Origin: Anisus vortex
Lineage: Eukaryota; Mollusca; Gastropoda; Planorbidae
Direction: 5' to 3'
Length of the DNA stretch: 64,000 nucleotides
NCBI GenBank assembly: GCA_949126835.1
Contig: OX421505.1
Coordinates: 7,820,587-7,884,586 of the forward strand
Under the pieces are notes generated by a model. That model searched no databases, was not told the origin of the DNA, and was given only the letters and a program-made list of their open reading frames with translations. A program made the position numbers and the translations under genes. This document shows, piece by piece, positions 12,701 through 24,410 of this stretch. The number at the start of each line of letters is the position of its first letter. Position 1 is the first letter of the stretch.

Positions 12701-14649
12701 GGACTTCGAATCATAACAGGAGCAATGAAAACTACCCCGATCAGAGCAATGGCGGATGCAACTAACCTAAGCTCTATGGAAACTAGACGAGAAACCAAAA
12801 TCCTTACTCACTTCACCAAGTTAGAAGCATCAGGACATCCCCCTCTAAAACCCAAGCTACTCAAAACATACTCAACCAAAAGACATCAAAGATCCAATTC
12901 TATACAAGAAGCCAAACATCTAAAAAGTAAATAGAAAATAGAAAACATTGCAATTGAACCTACTCAACCCCTCAGCCACTTCCCACCCTGGGACCCAATC
13001 CCTCCTCTAAAAATCAGAGTCGAACTAAGCAACATGGGAAAAAATTCTGACTACACACCCGAAATACTAAAAGAATCAGTAAACAACATCATTAGAGAAC
13101 AATACCCCCAAAATTCATGGACCAGAGTATATGCTGATGGGTCATCAGAAAACGATTCGAAAAATGGAGGAGCCGGCATTCTCACAGAGTGGCCAAATGG
13201 AGAACTCTTAAAAAAAGACACTTTCACAGGTAGCCTCTCAGATAGCACTGGAGCAGAAAGAAAAGCAATAGAGCTTGCTGCAAATATACTAACAAGCCAC
13301 ACTCAATCCCCCAACAGCCGGACTGTCATCTTCACTGACGCCAAAACAGTGCTCCAGTCTCTAAAAAAAACAAATGCCCTGATCAACCAGTCACTCGGTA
13401 CAAAACTTTTAAAACTTAGCAAAATAACTAAAGAACTGGTTCTCCAATGGATCACTGTGCATATACAAAATGAAGGAAATGACACTGCCGACACCTTAGC
13501 TAAAGCTGGTGACAGACAAAACCAGACAGACCCATCTCTACACCCGAAGAAATTAAGGCAGTACTCAAAAGGAATGAATCCGAAAGATGGTCTGAGCTGC
13601 AACAAAACAACCCAAAGATTGATGCTTACAACAAACTCTCCCGCCAATTTCAACACATCATCTTCAGACTAAGGACTGGTCACAACAGGCTAAAGCAACA
13701 TATGTTCCGCAAACTACGAATCGGAGCAAGCGAAATGTGCCCCTGCGAAACAGCTCCCGAAAATGTCGAGCATGTCCTTCAGACCTGCCCTCTGTATCAT
13801 TCTACCCGGTCAGCCATTTGGCCCCTGGTGGCTACTTTCAACGACAAACTGTTCGGTGGACTAGAGCAACTGATAGCCACGGCGCAGTTCATTACAACTA
13901 TCGGACTTGTTTTCTGAATTCTCCCAATCATAACATTTGAGAACGAAGAAGAAAAAGAAGAATTACTCAAATTGTTAGTCTCGTTAATTTACATTTAGCT
14001 TTGTTTATAAAATAAATTAGTCAAGAGTTGCGTTTCTTGGTTATTAAAAAGACACAATGCGTAGAAACAAAAAAATACGAAAATTATTGTGCATCTAGCA
14101 ATCGTTTTGACATTTTAAATAGGTGACTCTTCACGTCTGACTTTCACAATACATCGGTTTATTCTGTAAACATTTTTGGAAATGAAATCAAATTTAATCC
14201 CTTACAACTTTTCGTACAACCAGTAACGCAGCACACATACATGTTTTGAAGCAAATGATCGAATGAGACCGGAAATGTTTTATTCTTCGACCTTTTATGC
14301 ATGCATAATAGTTAAGACATATATCTAGAAATGAAATACACATATTTATAGATCAAAGGCACGGATATCTAGATAACAAACACACATCGAGATAACAAAT
14401 ACACATATTCTCTATAAAAACAAACAAACATAATATCTAGATGTCAAGTCTTATACAAACCTTGGCATTTAGTGTCAGCGTCAACAAACGACAATGTATG
14501 ATGTGACCAAAAGTAACACATTTCTGATTCACCATACCTATCATGAACGTAATCTTGAAATTGATGACACTTGAAAGCGTTTATTGTCACCAGCTTTCTT
14601 TTTGCAATGGACACATTCTTAGTGTTGTAAAGTGCATTCATGTCCTTTA
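9765..14649 (-). CDS. C-type lectin domain protein, three 3' exons
   Basis: The exons are complement(14461-14649), complement(10674-10856) and complement(9765-9901). All junctions follow GT-AG and phase 1: CCAAG|GTTTGT to TTACACAG|AAATGG, then CCAG|GTAATT to AAACAG|GTGATC. Joined, they give one C-type lectin domain. Exon one has SEMCYFWSHHTLSFVDADTK, exon two has EMGSRLAVFNT and the WIGL-type core YWVGLDAINSKDHWVWHDGT, and exon three has PVCAHTYRNF, then GCARKNHYVCEK and a stop after 10 more residues. The disulfide cysteines are in place. The sugar-site motif is DPN rather than EPN or QPD, and the usual WND is not seen, so calcium-dependent sugar binding is uncertain. An acceptor before exon one (CTTTAG at about 14650-14655) implies upstream exons, perhaps a signal peptide, that I did not find. 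Invertebrate lectins of this sort are usually secreted recognition proteins. The 3.6-kb first intron carries a MITE, a SINE and a LINE. Confidence 0.8.
10155..10224. repeat. CGGTTTTCGG repeat end, second copy
   Basis: It shares its last 30 bases, with one indel, with 4295-4323 and has the same CGGTTT-rich character. It lies in the second lectin intron. Confidence 0.35.
10225..10640. repeat. intronic block shared with 41750-42180
   Basis: Sequence from GTTGTATATACATGCATTTG through GCGTTGCTGTCTGAATTTTG and on to the exon is paralogous to the region just beyond lectin pseudogene exon 2 at 42.2 kb. Positions 10232-10290 are a single-copy version of what has become a seven-copy 66-bp array at 41.4 kb. 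Confidence 0.75.
11139..11588. mobile_element. TTAA-flanked piggyBac-type MITE, copy 1
   Basis: The ends are AGACCAAGTGAAGAG and its reverse complement, with TTAA at 11135-11138 and 11589-11592. The length is 450 bp, the same as the copy at 35855-36304. Paralogous blocks at about 30957 and 45310 lack it, giving natural empty sites. No coding capacity is present. Confidence 0.9.
11780..11935 (-). repeat. tRNA-derived SINE fragment
   Basis: The order of pieces (GGACCAATTTAATCCATA, GAAGCAGCGTTCAC, CCCATTAGAGCTCGG) matches the SINE family seen at 45497, 50660 and elsewhere. It sits at the same place in the lectin intron as the SINE at 45497, so it was probably inserted before the duplication. 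Confidence 0.7.
11941..13962 (+). pseudogene. I-type non-LTR retrotransposon, 5'-truncated
   Basis: Order of pieces: RT motif KKAFDKVWKEGLI (about 11965), the catalytic box MYADDLALIS (12233-12262), thumb and C-terminal RT sequence to 12930, then an RNase H domain in frame 13034-13672 with YADGSS, an AERKAIE glutamate, FTDAKTVLQSL and NDTADTLAKAG supplying the D-E-D-D residues. A zinc-binding tail (CPCETAPENVEHVLQTCP) follows at 13738-13791. RT plus RNase H plus this tail is typical of the I clade. The reading frame is broken by a shift in an A-run near 12440, a TAG near 12932 and a shift near 13600. The 5' half (ORF1 and endonuclease) is missing. It ends in a short GAA-rich tail (GAACGAAGAAGAAAAAGAAG) instead of poly(A). 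It lies in the lectin intron and is inactive. Confidence 0.85.
13975..14310. repeat. intronic block paralogous to 46866-47215
   Basis: Shared strings such as AGTCAAGAGTTGCGT and CTTTTATGCATGCATA, in the same order and orientation, tie it to the right end of the second lectin block. No gene is seen in it. Confidence 0.7.
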
Positions 14650-14763
14650 CTAAAGAATGGAAGACAATTTTATGGATCCTAATAAATGGAAACTACACTT
14701 TAATACAAAAATGATTAGATATTAAGTATAAAGTATTTAAGTCAATAATGTTACGCCTTAGAC

Positions 14764-14960
14764 CAGGGATCTGTTACCTACGGCACGCGTGCCAGACTTG
14801 GCGCGCAGAGAGATTTTAAATAGCACGGGTAAGACCCATTGAAAGGCAATTCAAGTCTCTTCTACATGGAATTACGTGCTAGAGCAGGTTGACCTTTATG
14901 ATGTTGGCACGTTGAATGAATTAGGAATCCTACTTCTATTAAAAAGGTTGCAGACCCTGA
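14764..14960. mobile_element. hAT-like element, internally deleted copy
   Basis: It starts CAGGGATCTGTTACCTACGG and ends AAAAAGGTTGCAGACCCTG, matching the termini of 35372-36700 but with under 200 bp in total. A clean 8-bp duplication was not found. Confidence 0.6.
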
Positions 14961-15109
14961 GTATTTTTATACTTCTTCTTCTACTGACCAGGTTGAAGAG
15001 CTGTTGGCTCTCTTGCAGTCAATACCAAACAAACACATTTATCCCCTTTTTTAAACTGTTTTATAATGTTATTGCGTGTGTCTGTAATCGTAGGGGGAAG
15101 GGAGGCTGC

Positions 15110-15345
15110 ATTTATGTATGTCTTTTTAGCTTGGGTCATTCTAGTGGGATGTGGACTACTGATGATTAGCTTAAGAACTATCTGACACATCGCGGGTTCT
15201 AGCCCGGCCACCGACGGATCCCTGTCGCCCTGCAGGAGTTTTGGGCCTGTAAACATATTTGCGCCAGCAGGCAGCAGTGTGTTTACAGAGCGCACTGAGC
15301 ATGCTGAAATAGCATGGATAGAAGCGCTATATAAGTAACCAATTT
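15110..15345 (+). repeat. SINE-like repeat with LINE-type tail
   Basis: A Pol III B-box-like string (CGGGTTCTAGCCC) lies at about 15192, and the repeat ends GAAGCGCTATATAAGTAACC. The GCGCTATATAAG motif is also at the 3' end of the LINE at 19205-19460 (complement strand), which suggests a shared tail. Confidence 0.5.
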
Positions 15346-15349
15346 AATT

Positions 15350-15640
15350 TTTTAAGACATTACATGTACGATGTGGATTACTGTTGGTTAGCTTTGGACA
15401 TTCCATGTAAGATGTGGTCTACTGTTGGTTAGCTTTGGACATTTTATGTAAGATGTGGTCTACAGTTGGTTAGCTTTGGACATTTTATGTAAGATGTGGT
15501 CTACTGTTGGTTAGATTTGGACATTTTAAGTAGGATGTGGTCTACTGTTGGTTAGCTTTGGACATTTTATGTAGGATGTGGTCTACTGTTGGTTAGCTTT
15601 GGACATTTTATGTAGGATGTTGTCTACTGTTTTATGTGCG
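15350..15640. repeat. 41-bp tandem array, about 6-7 copies
   Basis: The unit reads TTAGCTTTGGACATTTTATG followed by TAAGATGTGGTCTACTGTTGG, with a few substitutions between copies. Confidence 0.9.
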
Positions 15641-16139
15641 CATGAACTGCGTCAGTTAAGAGGGTGTGTCAAGTTTATTCTGTTTAGATTTAGGATGGAT
15701 ACTATATGTTATGTTCTTATTAAACTAAAATATAATACACTGTTTTTTTTTCAGGGAGAAACTTTATGTTGTCTTTTTTGTTGGATATGTTCAAATCAGT
15801 GCACACTTTTCTTCTACTGTTTTCATTGTGCTAACAGATTTAACCAGCATTCTGTAAAAATTATTTTAGCATAATTTTGACTGGAATGGATTGCCTGAAC
15901 AAACAAGCAAAACCGGTAAATTAACATCAGTTAAAACACAAATCAAAATGCAAGACTAGATTCAGATTCATAACCATAAAACTCAATAATCTTCTTTATA
16001 GGAGGAGCGTCTGTAATATATAAGAAAAGATCAGATAATCGCCTAGCTCAGTAATTTTGGCTGAACCATCTTCGTGGATAGTAAAAAAAATTAGTAAAGT
16101 ATCCCATCAGAACAAATTGATCCATATTGATCTGAAACA

Positions 16140-16365
16140 GCGTTCACCAGTTTATGTGGCCACGGCATACTAGGTGATTGTGTGGCCAGCAACCGCCTTT
16201 ACTTTACCCCCAACTAAGTTACCCATCAGAGCTGGGAAGACTCAGGGGCACCCACCAGACCAGGGAAAAAAATCACAGCCCGCACCCGGCTTCGAACCCA
16301 GGACCTTCGGTACGCCAGCCGTACGCGCTGCCGCACGGCAACCGTGCCCCACTGCTTCGTAGAAA
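16140..16365 (-). repeat. tRNA-derived SINE
   Basis: In the minus orientation it has a tRNA-like head with a B box (CTGGGTTCGAAGCC) and a body ending CCGTGGCCAC. It carries the CATCAGAGCTGGGAAGACTC segment shared by the other copies. Confidence 0.75.
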
Positions 16366-17040
16366 TGAGTGGCTATTTATGGGTGGCTTACTATTAATTT
16401 TAATGTCCCTTCTTAAAGGTCTAACGAGTTTGATGATTTAGTAAAGCTGGTGTTGTTTATTAACATTTTTTATGTTTGGTTATGTTTATGTAACGCGCAC
16501 AGTAAGATGTCTATCTCAATCTTTTTAGTTTATCCAACTCTGGCGCACGTTGTTAGAGCTGAGTGTCTACAAGACCAACAGTCGAGATTACCGTGTCAGA
16601 ACCATCCTACTGGGGCAGCTCCAACCTTGTACCATTATTGTGCAATCTGGAGTTTTGTCAAACCGCACCCCACAAGGAAAGTTGACAAGTTTTATCAGCT
16701 TGTGTGTTATAACCAATACACATTCTACTAGTTACTAGTTGTTTCTATTAGGACATGGAATTTCAGACTAGGCAGTGAGCTTATTCTTTCAGATTGTCAT
16801 ACCCATAACCCCGATACATACACTTGAGTGAGCATATTATAGTAAACTTATCAGTATAGTTGTAAATAGATTTTAAGCCTTAAGTAGCCTACCATTACTG
16901 CCGCAGAAGTAACACATATAAAAGTAACATCTAAAATGTAACATCTTAAAATCTTAAACCTTAAAGTACCATCTCATCAGTAACGTAAAAAATAGTACAA
17001 CGTTAAAAGTATCACGCATATCTCTTTAATGTTTTCTTTC
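16366..17040. other. no gene seen
   Basis: Frames at 16450-16738 have no recognisable domain. Short stretches such as TAAAAGTAACATC recur near 16910. Confidence 0.4.
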
Positions 17041-17165
17041 TATTAACTTGTATTTTCTGTCTGTCTGTTTGCTTGCTTGGTTGGTTGCTTGCTTGATAGC
17101 AAAACTTTGCATCGATTTTTCGACCACTTTTCGTGGTCCAACCGAGCTGAAATTCGGGCAGCAGA
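17041..17165. repeat. CTGT/CTTG simple repeat and adjoining repeat
   Basis: CTGTCTGTCTGTTTGCTTGC runs into AAACTTTGCATCGATTTTTC, which carries a short inverted repeat (CGACCACTTTTCGTGGTC) that could fold into a hairpin. Confidence 0.5.
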
Positions 17166-19199
17166 CTTGTCAAGACTAACAATACATTCTATTAAATTTT
17201 CAGTTAAAAAAACTTAATTATACTATACTTGTGACAATATTAATTTCTTAAAAGGAAAGTATAAGAAAAATTTTGGTTTCACGTAAAAAATGCCTGTGCA
17301 ACTTTTTATAGTTTTTCGGCGCAAAGCTAGAAAAAAAAAGGATGCACTAAGATTATTTTTAGAACAATGGGCTTTATTCACAAGTCCTTAGCGATAGCAT
17401 TTTGGTCACGTGATGTACAGACTACAAACAAATAATGGCGTCTTTCGCCTCTATTTTATCTGTATCAATGCTTATTAAAAACATTGAATTTAGAGACATT
17501 ATATAACGGCACAGATGTCTTAAACACTGCACATGGGTGAGATTATAACATATCCACATGAAAATGGTTTTTAAAAGCCAAACATTGTTTAATCATGGAG
17601 AGATTTAGGCCTATTGGGTGAGTGACTTTCGAAGCGACAGTCGACACTATCGACATCGAAGTATACTATACTATAGGCATACAGTCTACAGAGTTAGCCT
17701 ACAGAGAACGACTTGTAATGGTATAATTACCATATGTATGAATAGTGGAAGCAACATTGAAGAAAATGTCTGTCATGTGAACAGCATAGGCCTACTAGAC
17801 AATTCAGGAAAAGTAGGTAGGCCTATTACTTTTACTTTTAATTGTTAATTGACTTCCTCATTTTTATTAGGCCTACGTTCCATTTAAATTGTACTAGAAG
17901 AGAAAGTTGACAGTTTAGTTTAGTTAACGTAAAGACTTTATTAAAGTGTAAAGTAAAGTTAATTGTAGCCTAGGCATTGATGAAGTTAAACTGATTTAAG
18001 GCCGACCTATGAGGACTTATTTTATTTGATGAAATTATTTAGCCTAATCATCATATTTGAGTCATTTAGTAGGCATATTGCCTATGGCGGCTATGGTATG
18101 TCCGGTATGATGATTTAGGCTAGACTTTCAGATTAGTTGTTTTTTTTGTAGTCACATTTCGTGACATATTGTAGACCTAGCTTTAATTTTAATTTAATTG
18201 TCATTGATAGGAGAGTATATCCCCCATATACTATAGCCCTATCCTATACCTATAGTCTTTAGAGGCATGTGATAAGATATAGGCCTAATCAAACCTATTA
18301 ATAATTAGTCAATATTCATTGGCATGCTGCAGCTGGTATATAGGCTATAGATTAGGCCATCATTAGGCTATAGATATATCAGCACCACTGCTTTGAATAG
18401 TCTTATTATCTTAGAACAGTTTTTTAAACTACATAAAATTAAAACTATTAAAAATACAAATGTAAAGCTTGATGCCAGTAGCCTTACATACTATAGGCCT
18501 ATTGTTATTGTTGTTCGTCCGTCGTGTTCGACAATGACCATTTTTTTGTAGTCCGATGGATGACTAATGATTTGCGCATGTTAGTTTGTTTAAAGTGAAG
18601 AAGAGTTGCACAGCGTTGACCTCACTCTCTTGTCCGGGCCCACCAGTTGCCAGTGGCAAGAACAAGTCTAGATGACCGGCGATGGGCTCAGATGCAGTGG
18701 ATGACCAAGATGTGCTACGTGCCTCACCTTGCTCTACGCGCTCCACAGTGCATTGCTGTAGTATTTTAGGATTAGCCTATATTGTATGATGAAGCCAATA
18801 CACATTTTGGTGTGACGGCTATATAGTCCTATATATTAATATGAAAAAAAACTAAAACTAAATGACTTTTTTTATTATGTAGATATAGGCCTAGACTATG
18901 TAATATATATTTTTTACTTGATTAATATTTTTTCATGTAAAAGAATATTCCTCCCTTCAACTTCAACATTTGATATATCATATATGTTTCAATTGAGATA
19001 AAAATGCTACAAGTAAATCCTATATACATATATTAATATTGTATTTATATAAATATAGGACATAATAGGGCCTACCAGTATATAAATCCAACATTTATTT
19101 ATATCAGGTTAAATCGTATTATAATTGTTACAAAGTGTCAGCTATACCTATTTGTTATTGCATTAGATATATTAGTTAAGCAATAATAGTATTAATATA

Positions 19200-19465
19200 T
19201 AATAATAATAATAATAATAATAACGGTGCTTATATAGCGCATATCCCGTTGGTGACAGTTCTATGCGCAGACGACAGTTACAGAATACAGACAGACAACG
19301 AAATATATAGTAATACGCTAATTCTGCTGACGAAATAGGTGAGTCTTCAGCCGGCTCCTGAAGGTGTCATAGCTAGGGCTCTGGCGAAGCTGTAGTGGGA
19401 GGTGATTCCAAGCGGACGGTCCTGCGTAGGAAAATGAACGTTCGCCAGCGGACACTAGCCTCACA
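19200..19465 (-). pseudogene. non-LTR retrotransposon 3' end (CR1/L2-like)
   Basis: The minus frame reads ERSFSYAGPSAWNHLPLQLR followed by QSPSYDTFRSRLKTHLF, the standard C-terminus of CR1/L2-type reverse transcriptases, then a stop at 19318. About 100 bp of 3' UTR follows, ending at a (TTA)n tail on that strand (TAATAATAATAATAATAATA on the plus strand). Everything upstream is missing, which is usual 5' truncation. Confidence 0.8.
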
Positions 19466-19560
19466 CGAGGGAGGGATATAAGGATAATAAGGATAATATA
19501 AGAAAATTTTATTATCTGCAAATTTAATGGATGTCTTGTTTTCAATTGACATTATAATTA

Positions 19561-19845
19561 TTGAATAGGGGCATGGGGCCATGCAGCTGCACGTTCGGCT
19601 GGTGTACCAAAGTTCCTGGGTTCGAATCCTGGTTAAGTCTATAATTTTTCCCATGTTGGGGTGTCCATGAGTCTACCCAGCTCTAATGGGTACCTGACAT
19701 TAGTTGGGTAAATTAAAGGCAGCTGTGCATAGTGCTGTCCAAACAATCCTCTAGTATGCCGTGGCCACAGAAACTGGTGAATGCTGCCTCACCTGACCTA
19801 TGGACCAATATGGGTCCGACAGGCACTTTACTTTAGGCCTATTGA
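19561..19845 (+). repeat. tRNA-derived SINE, near full length
   Basis: The head has a perfect Pol III B box (GGTTCGAATCC, 19619-19629). The body carries CTCTAATGGGTACCTGACAT and GCCGTGGCCACAGAAACTGG. It ends near AGGCACTTTACTTT. It is oriented opposite to most other copies. Confidence 0.8.
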
Positions 19846-20219
19846 ATTTAGAAGAAAAATGTATATGACGTGTTACATTTTGTTTCCCAACAGGTTATTG
19901 AAGCAGAATGTTGATGCAGGGTGCACGAAGACAGCTTGTTGCAAGTACAATTTTGGAAGTTTAGCTGCAATATAATCCTAGAGGAAAAAGAATTGTATAT
20001 GTTGCACCCTAAGACCACCCTCCTCTATACATAATATCAGTCTACATCTAAATAAAATTCTATCTTTATTTACATCACATATTTTGTTGTAATTTATGTT
20101 TTATTGAGAATTATTTATATATATAATTATATTTCAACTTTCAAAAAATTAAAAATGAAACTTAAAATATTTTTCTTTTTTTTTTTAATTTAATACAATA
20201 AAAAAATCTGAGTATAATG

Positions 20220-20435
20220 TCAGCACTTTTTCTTCCTTGAAAAATATATTATTGACTATCCTTTGCTGGATATAATTGAAACACAGTCTTCTTTAACAGC
20301 ACATGGTCAAATTTTCTGTAAGCAGTGTCATAAACTGATGCAAGAACTTTTTCTCATGTCTGGCAGCTAACATCATTTTGTATTTGATGATCCACATGGA
20401 CATTTGTTTCAAAGATTGACACATTCAGTCTAAAT
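20220..20435 (-). other. possible second exon of a small membrane-protein gene
   Basis: A strong acceptor (TTTTTTTTCTATTTAG, minus strand) precedes an open stretch reading LNVSIFETNVHVDHQIQND and then VSCQT before a TGA. After the TGA the same frame stays open for 36 residues (EKVLASVYDTAYRKFDHVLL and on). Joined to the exon at 23639-23767 through an alternative donor (AA|GTATTT) the frame is kept. I do not recognise the product. It may be a pseudogene, or the TGA may be the true end of a short protein. Confidence 0.35.
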
Positions 20436-20892
20436 AGAAAAAAAATAATTTATAAGCCAACATATTACATTTACAGCACAAATGTTCCCTTTTCAAATTT
20501 TACTACAATACATAGTTTTCAAGATAATACTTAAAAAAATAAAATATTTATAAAACATATAATCATACCCAAACTTTTAACTTATGTATGTTAATTTGTC
20601 TTATACTTATAGTTATAGTAATGCAATGGAACTAAATATAATTTAGTTAGTTATTCCATTTTATTAGTGTAATTAATTATTTTATGTCCAATAAACATAT
20701 GCACAATCAACAAAATTTAACACTAAAAGAAAAAGAAATGGCCCAAATTCATAATATGTCTATTTAATTATGCTTATCGGTCAATGGTAGGCCTATGTGA
20801 TGAAAATGACTATGAAATGATCCACTTTTTAGCTGACCACTACCGGTACATAAAATATAAATTAAAAATAATAAGAAGCCTTCTACTTCACT

Positions 20893-21300
20893 ATGTGGAA
20901 GAAGATAAATAGTACTGGAAAAAGGGGGGGGGATTGGGGTAGGCCCTACTTATTTAAAACTATAAAGGGATTAAGTTTTGTTGAATCATGTAAGTTTGAA
21001 GCAAAATTAAAATACATAATATATATTATATATTCACTAAAATCAGTCCTATTTCTTTGGATGATGATTCCAAATAAATCAATCAGTCCCTCATCAATAT
21101 TACCATTTAAATTGATTGAAATTTCTTCTGCACTGCCCTTTCATCTAACAATACCCGGTAACAATAATCAATTCAAGTTTAACACACAAAAGTATAAAGA
21201 ACACAGTAATTGCAAAAATACTGCTCAGTTCTTAATTTACTTATTAATTAAGTGGCCACATTGTTCTTTTGTTACCGTACCATTTTAACTTTAACAACAA
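20893..21300. other. no gene supported
   Basis: A 131-codon plus-strand frame exists but has low-complexity AT-rich composition, no domain and no splice context, so it is not called as a gene. Confidence 0.4.
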
Positions 21301-22474
21301 GAGTAATAGATGCAAAATGGATTAATTCTGTACATAGGCCTATATAACTCTTAATATTTATATCCGATTGATATAGGTTATTAAACATATATGGGAGTTA
21401 ATTATTATAATATGAATTATAATGAGGCCTATAGGTCCATGCATGCAGCACCAGGATGTGTCTAATGTTCATCCAAGGCAGAGCAATAGCCCCAGCTCTA
21501 GTCTAGGCTAAGCCTAATAATACTACAGACTATAGTCATAGTAACACAGGTCATATCATATTGTATAGCCTAATCAATATGGAATTTATACATAGGACAT
21601 AGGCCTACATATGACATATATATATGATAGGCCCATAGTTAGCCTATAACTCGATCTATATATTATATAGTCCTAGTATATAGTGTAGGCTTAAATGTAG
21701 TAGACCTAATGACTAATGATTGCCTTTGCCGGCCTTAGCCTACCTAGCCGTTCAGCCTAAAGACTAAGCAGAAGCTCGTGCCTAAGCCTAATTTAAATAA
21801 TTTTATATAGCCTAGCCTATTATAGGCCTACATATATTATATAGCCTTGTAGGCCTAATATATAAATAGTTTAATTGGCTTTTCATTATCCTAGCAGATA
21901 GCAAATATCGCATTGGATTCCATTTTATAATAAAAATAGCCTATTCATTATCATTATTATAGATAGCTAGGCCTACGGGTTATTAAAGTATAAAGTTAAT
22001 TGGCAATTAATGAGTTGACAACACAGTTGTAGGGTATTATCTAATCACACATACAAATTGAAATATGCATAACTGCATAAGAGAATGATTTTTAAATTTT
22101 ATGAGATCATTTTATCATTGACTTAAGCTAAGAAGATCTAGGCCAATGGCAAGTACACTTACCGTCGCTTAGGCCTAGCAGTGAAAGGTTTAACTTGACA
22201 AGGAAATCTCCGTCTTCGTTTACGAAGTGTTTGGAACATAATATACTCTGTTATTATGTCTTCTTTTGGCATGCCATGCATTTAAGACGTTTGTATCTAT
22301 CAGCGGATATCGATGAAAACATAGTTTATTTTTCTTTAGTGAAGATTTAACGTCGGAATCCTATCACACTAAGACAACTTCTTATAATTTCTTCTTTATC
22401 ATTATGTAAACAAACACTTCCTGATCAGTACATCACGTGACCCGGAAATACTTGTGAATAATACCCATTCATAC

Positions 22475-23600
22475 GGAGTAAGAAGATATTTTTGAGATTT
22501 GCGACAAAGATATTTTTCTGCACATGTTTTATTTCCAGTAGTCAATCAATTATTTAATTACATGATGGTAAACTTAGTTTGGAAAGAAAGGGAGTATAAT
22601 AAAAACTTCGTTTTTATGGGTTTGGAATAGTCACGAATTCATTCGACCAATTTGCGAATCGCACGTCCAACATGGCTGCCTCTCCCGGAAGAGACGGAAG
22701 CTAGAAAAAAAAGGATGCGCAAAAGCGAAGCGACAATCGTGGCTTCATGCATTTTTTTTTTTAAAAAGTGCAATCGTTATAATAAGATATGTATTTGCCG
22801 ACATTACCGATTCGAAATTTTAGTTTTGTAGTGAAGTGGAAATGGTAAACTTAGTTTACAAAGAAAGGGAGTATAATAAAAACTGTGTTTTTATGGTTTT
22901 CTTGTTTAACTAGTAGTATAAACCAATTAATACCACTTTAGTCTGCACCCGAGTTAAAAGGGCAGAACCATGCAAACATTTAACTATTTTCGCACTTGTT
23001 TCCCTTCTTTCCAAATGTAACAAGCACCGGTTGTATTAAACCCCAATTTCCCTCCCGCCTGAAAGGGAGGAAACTATGTAAAATAACTTGTAAATAAAAA
23101 TAACAACTGTTGTTCCCCTTTGTACCAAAACCTACAAAACTTTAAATTATACCCTAACTAATTGTTTTATCAATTTAAATAAATTAGCATTTTGATAAAT
23201 GCAGTATGCATGAGAGTGAATGGGAAACACTGCTATAAGTTTTTAGAATGAAAGGACGTACGAATGAAAAAACCATGTTATTTGTCAGGTAATGTCTTCT
23301 ATCCTTTAGTTTTGTAAATTGAAATAACTGTCTCTTATCCATTCTAGATAGCTAACATAATATAATGTATATAACTGTCATTGTAAATGCAAGTTCCATA
23401 AATAAACTTTGTTGAAAAAAAAAAATAAACCAATTAATTCAAACGCTAAAGATGCAAGACGTTCACTAAATCTTCACAATTCCTTTTGGGGTATTTCAAA
23501 ACTTCCAAGCCAACCCTGCCGTAAAGTGTTAATATAATATAATAGCCCGGCGTCTACAGAAGCAATTAAAGCTTTTGGAATCAATTGTACATTGAGTTCT
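22475..23600. repeat. non-coding; 60-bp direct repeat 280 bp apart
   Basis: The string ATGGTAAACTTAGTTTGGAA, continuing to AAAAACTTCGTTTTTATGG, at 22564 recurs with few changes at 22841. CGGAAGCTAGAAAAAAAAGG at 22697 also resembles 17320. No gene is evident. Confidence 0.5.
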
Positions 23601-23638
23601 TCAATATATAATAAGACTTAATTAATTACTAAATACTT

Positions 23639-23767
23639 ACTTAGTACAGCAAGAGGTATTACCAACATAATAGCAATACAAGATGCCATTATGAGAGTTG
23701 TGTTTATTCCAGCAAACCTCAATGTTGAATGTGCAGCAATAGTTTGTTCTAATGTATTTTGAGACAT
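23639..23767 (-). other. possible first coding exon, small membrane protein
   Basis: The minus frame starts ATG TCT CAA and encodes MSQNTLEQTIAAHSTLRFAG, then INTTLIMASCIAIMLVIPLA and VLS before a donor (CTAA|GTAAGT or a site 5 bases on). The hydrophobic run looks like a signal anchor or transmembrane helix. A diverged second copy with the same start lies at 49557-49700 on the plus strand. The family is unknown to me; duplication with flanking sequence suggests either a real gene or a widely copied repeat. Confidence 0.4.
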
Positions 23768-24410
23768 GAACTAAAGATTGACCTGTCAACATTTACTCTT
23801 GACAGTGGCGTATCCAAAATTAAAATGTAAAGCAAGGAAGCAATAAGTGGTAACTATTTGTAGGAGGGGGATTGGGATCTAAAGTAAAATGTACTAGCAG
23901 ATTGGGGAGGTGGGCTAACAGCAAGCGCATTATGAACTCATGCGAAAATTCATCATTAACTATTAGAAAACACTATATTTGAATCGAACTATGAAAAGGT
24001 AAAAATTAAATATGATTTATTAAATAATTACAAGTTTTAAAAGTATTTATTTCTAAACGAAAATTGAATCGAGCACAATTAATCATTTGAGTTTAGAATT
24101 TTATGATAGCACAGCACTGAGACATTAGACATTTATTAAAACCAATTCTTGGTCTATTACATAACTATACAAAGAAACCTTTTAAATTATTGCAATATGT
24201 TAAAACAGCATAAAGTATCTTTCGCTGCTTGTTATTAATCCAGAGTAAAAGAAGATTATCAACTTTCTCTCAAATTTCATGTTACCGCGGAGACACCGTT
24301 AGGACCGAGGAAAAAGTCCACAATTTAACTACACATACAATTAAAAAAAACATCACAAACAAGAATTATAAACATTTGATAGAGTTTCATTTTAGGTTTT
24401 TAGTTCAGCC

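Larger units (their letters stand above)
17600..22200. other. zone rich in the palindrome TAGGCCTA
   Basis: I counted at least 15 occurrences of AGGCCTA or TAGGCCTA, plus many near variants (TAGCCTA, TAGGCTA). They are rare in the rest of the window. It includes a LINE 3' end and a SINE. No gene beyond the small exon described separately is evident. Confidence 0.6.

Noticed and set aside
20360..20380. TGA as a selenocysteine codon
   Set aside because: No SECIS-like structure was seen and the family is unknown. Pseudogene or true stop is simpler.
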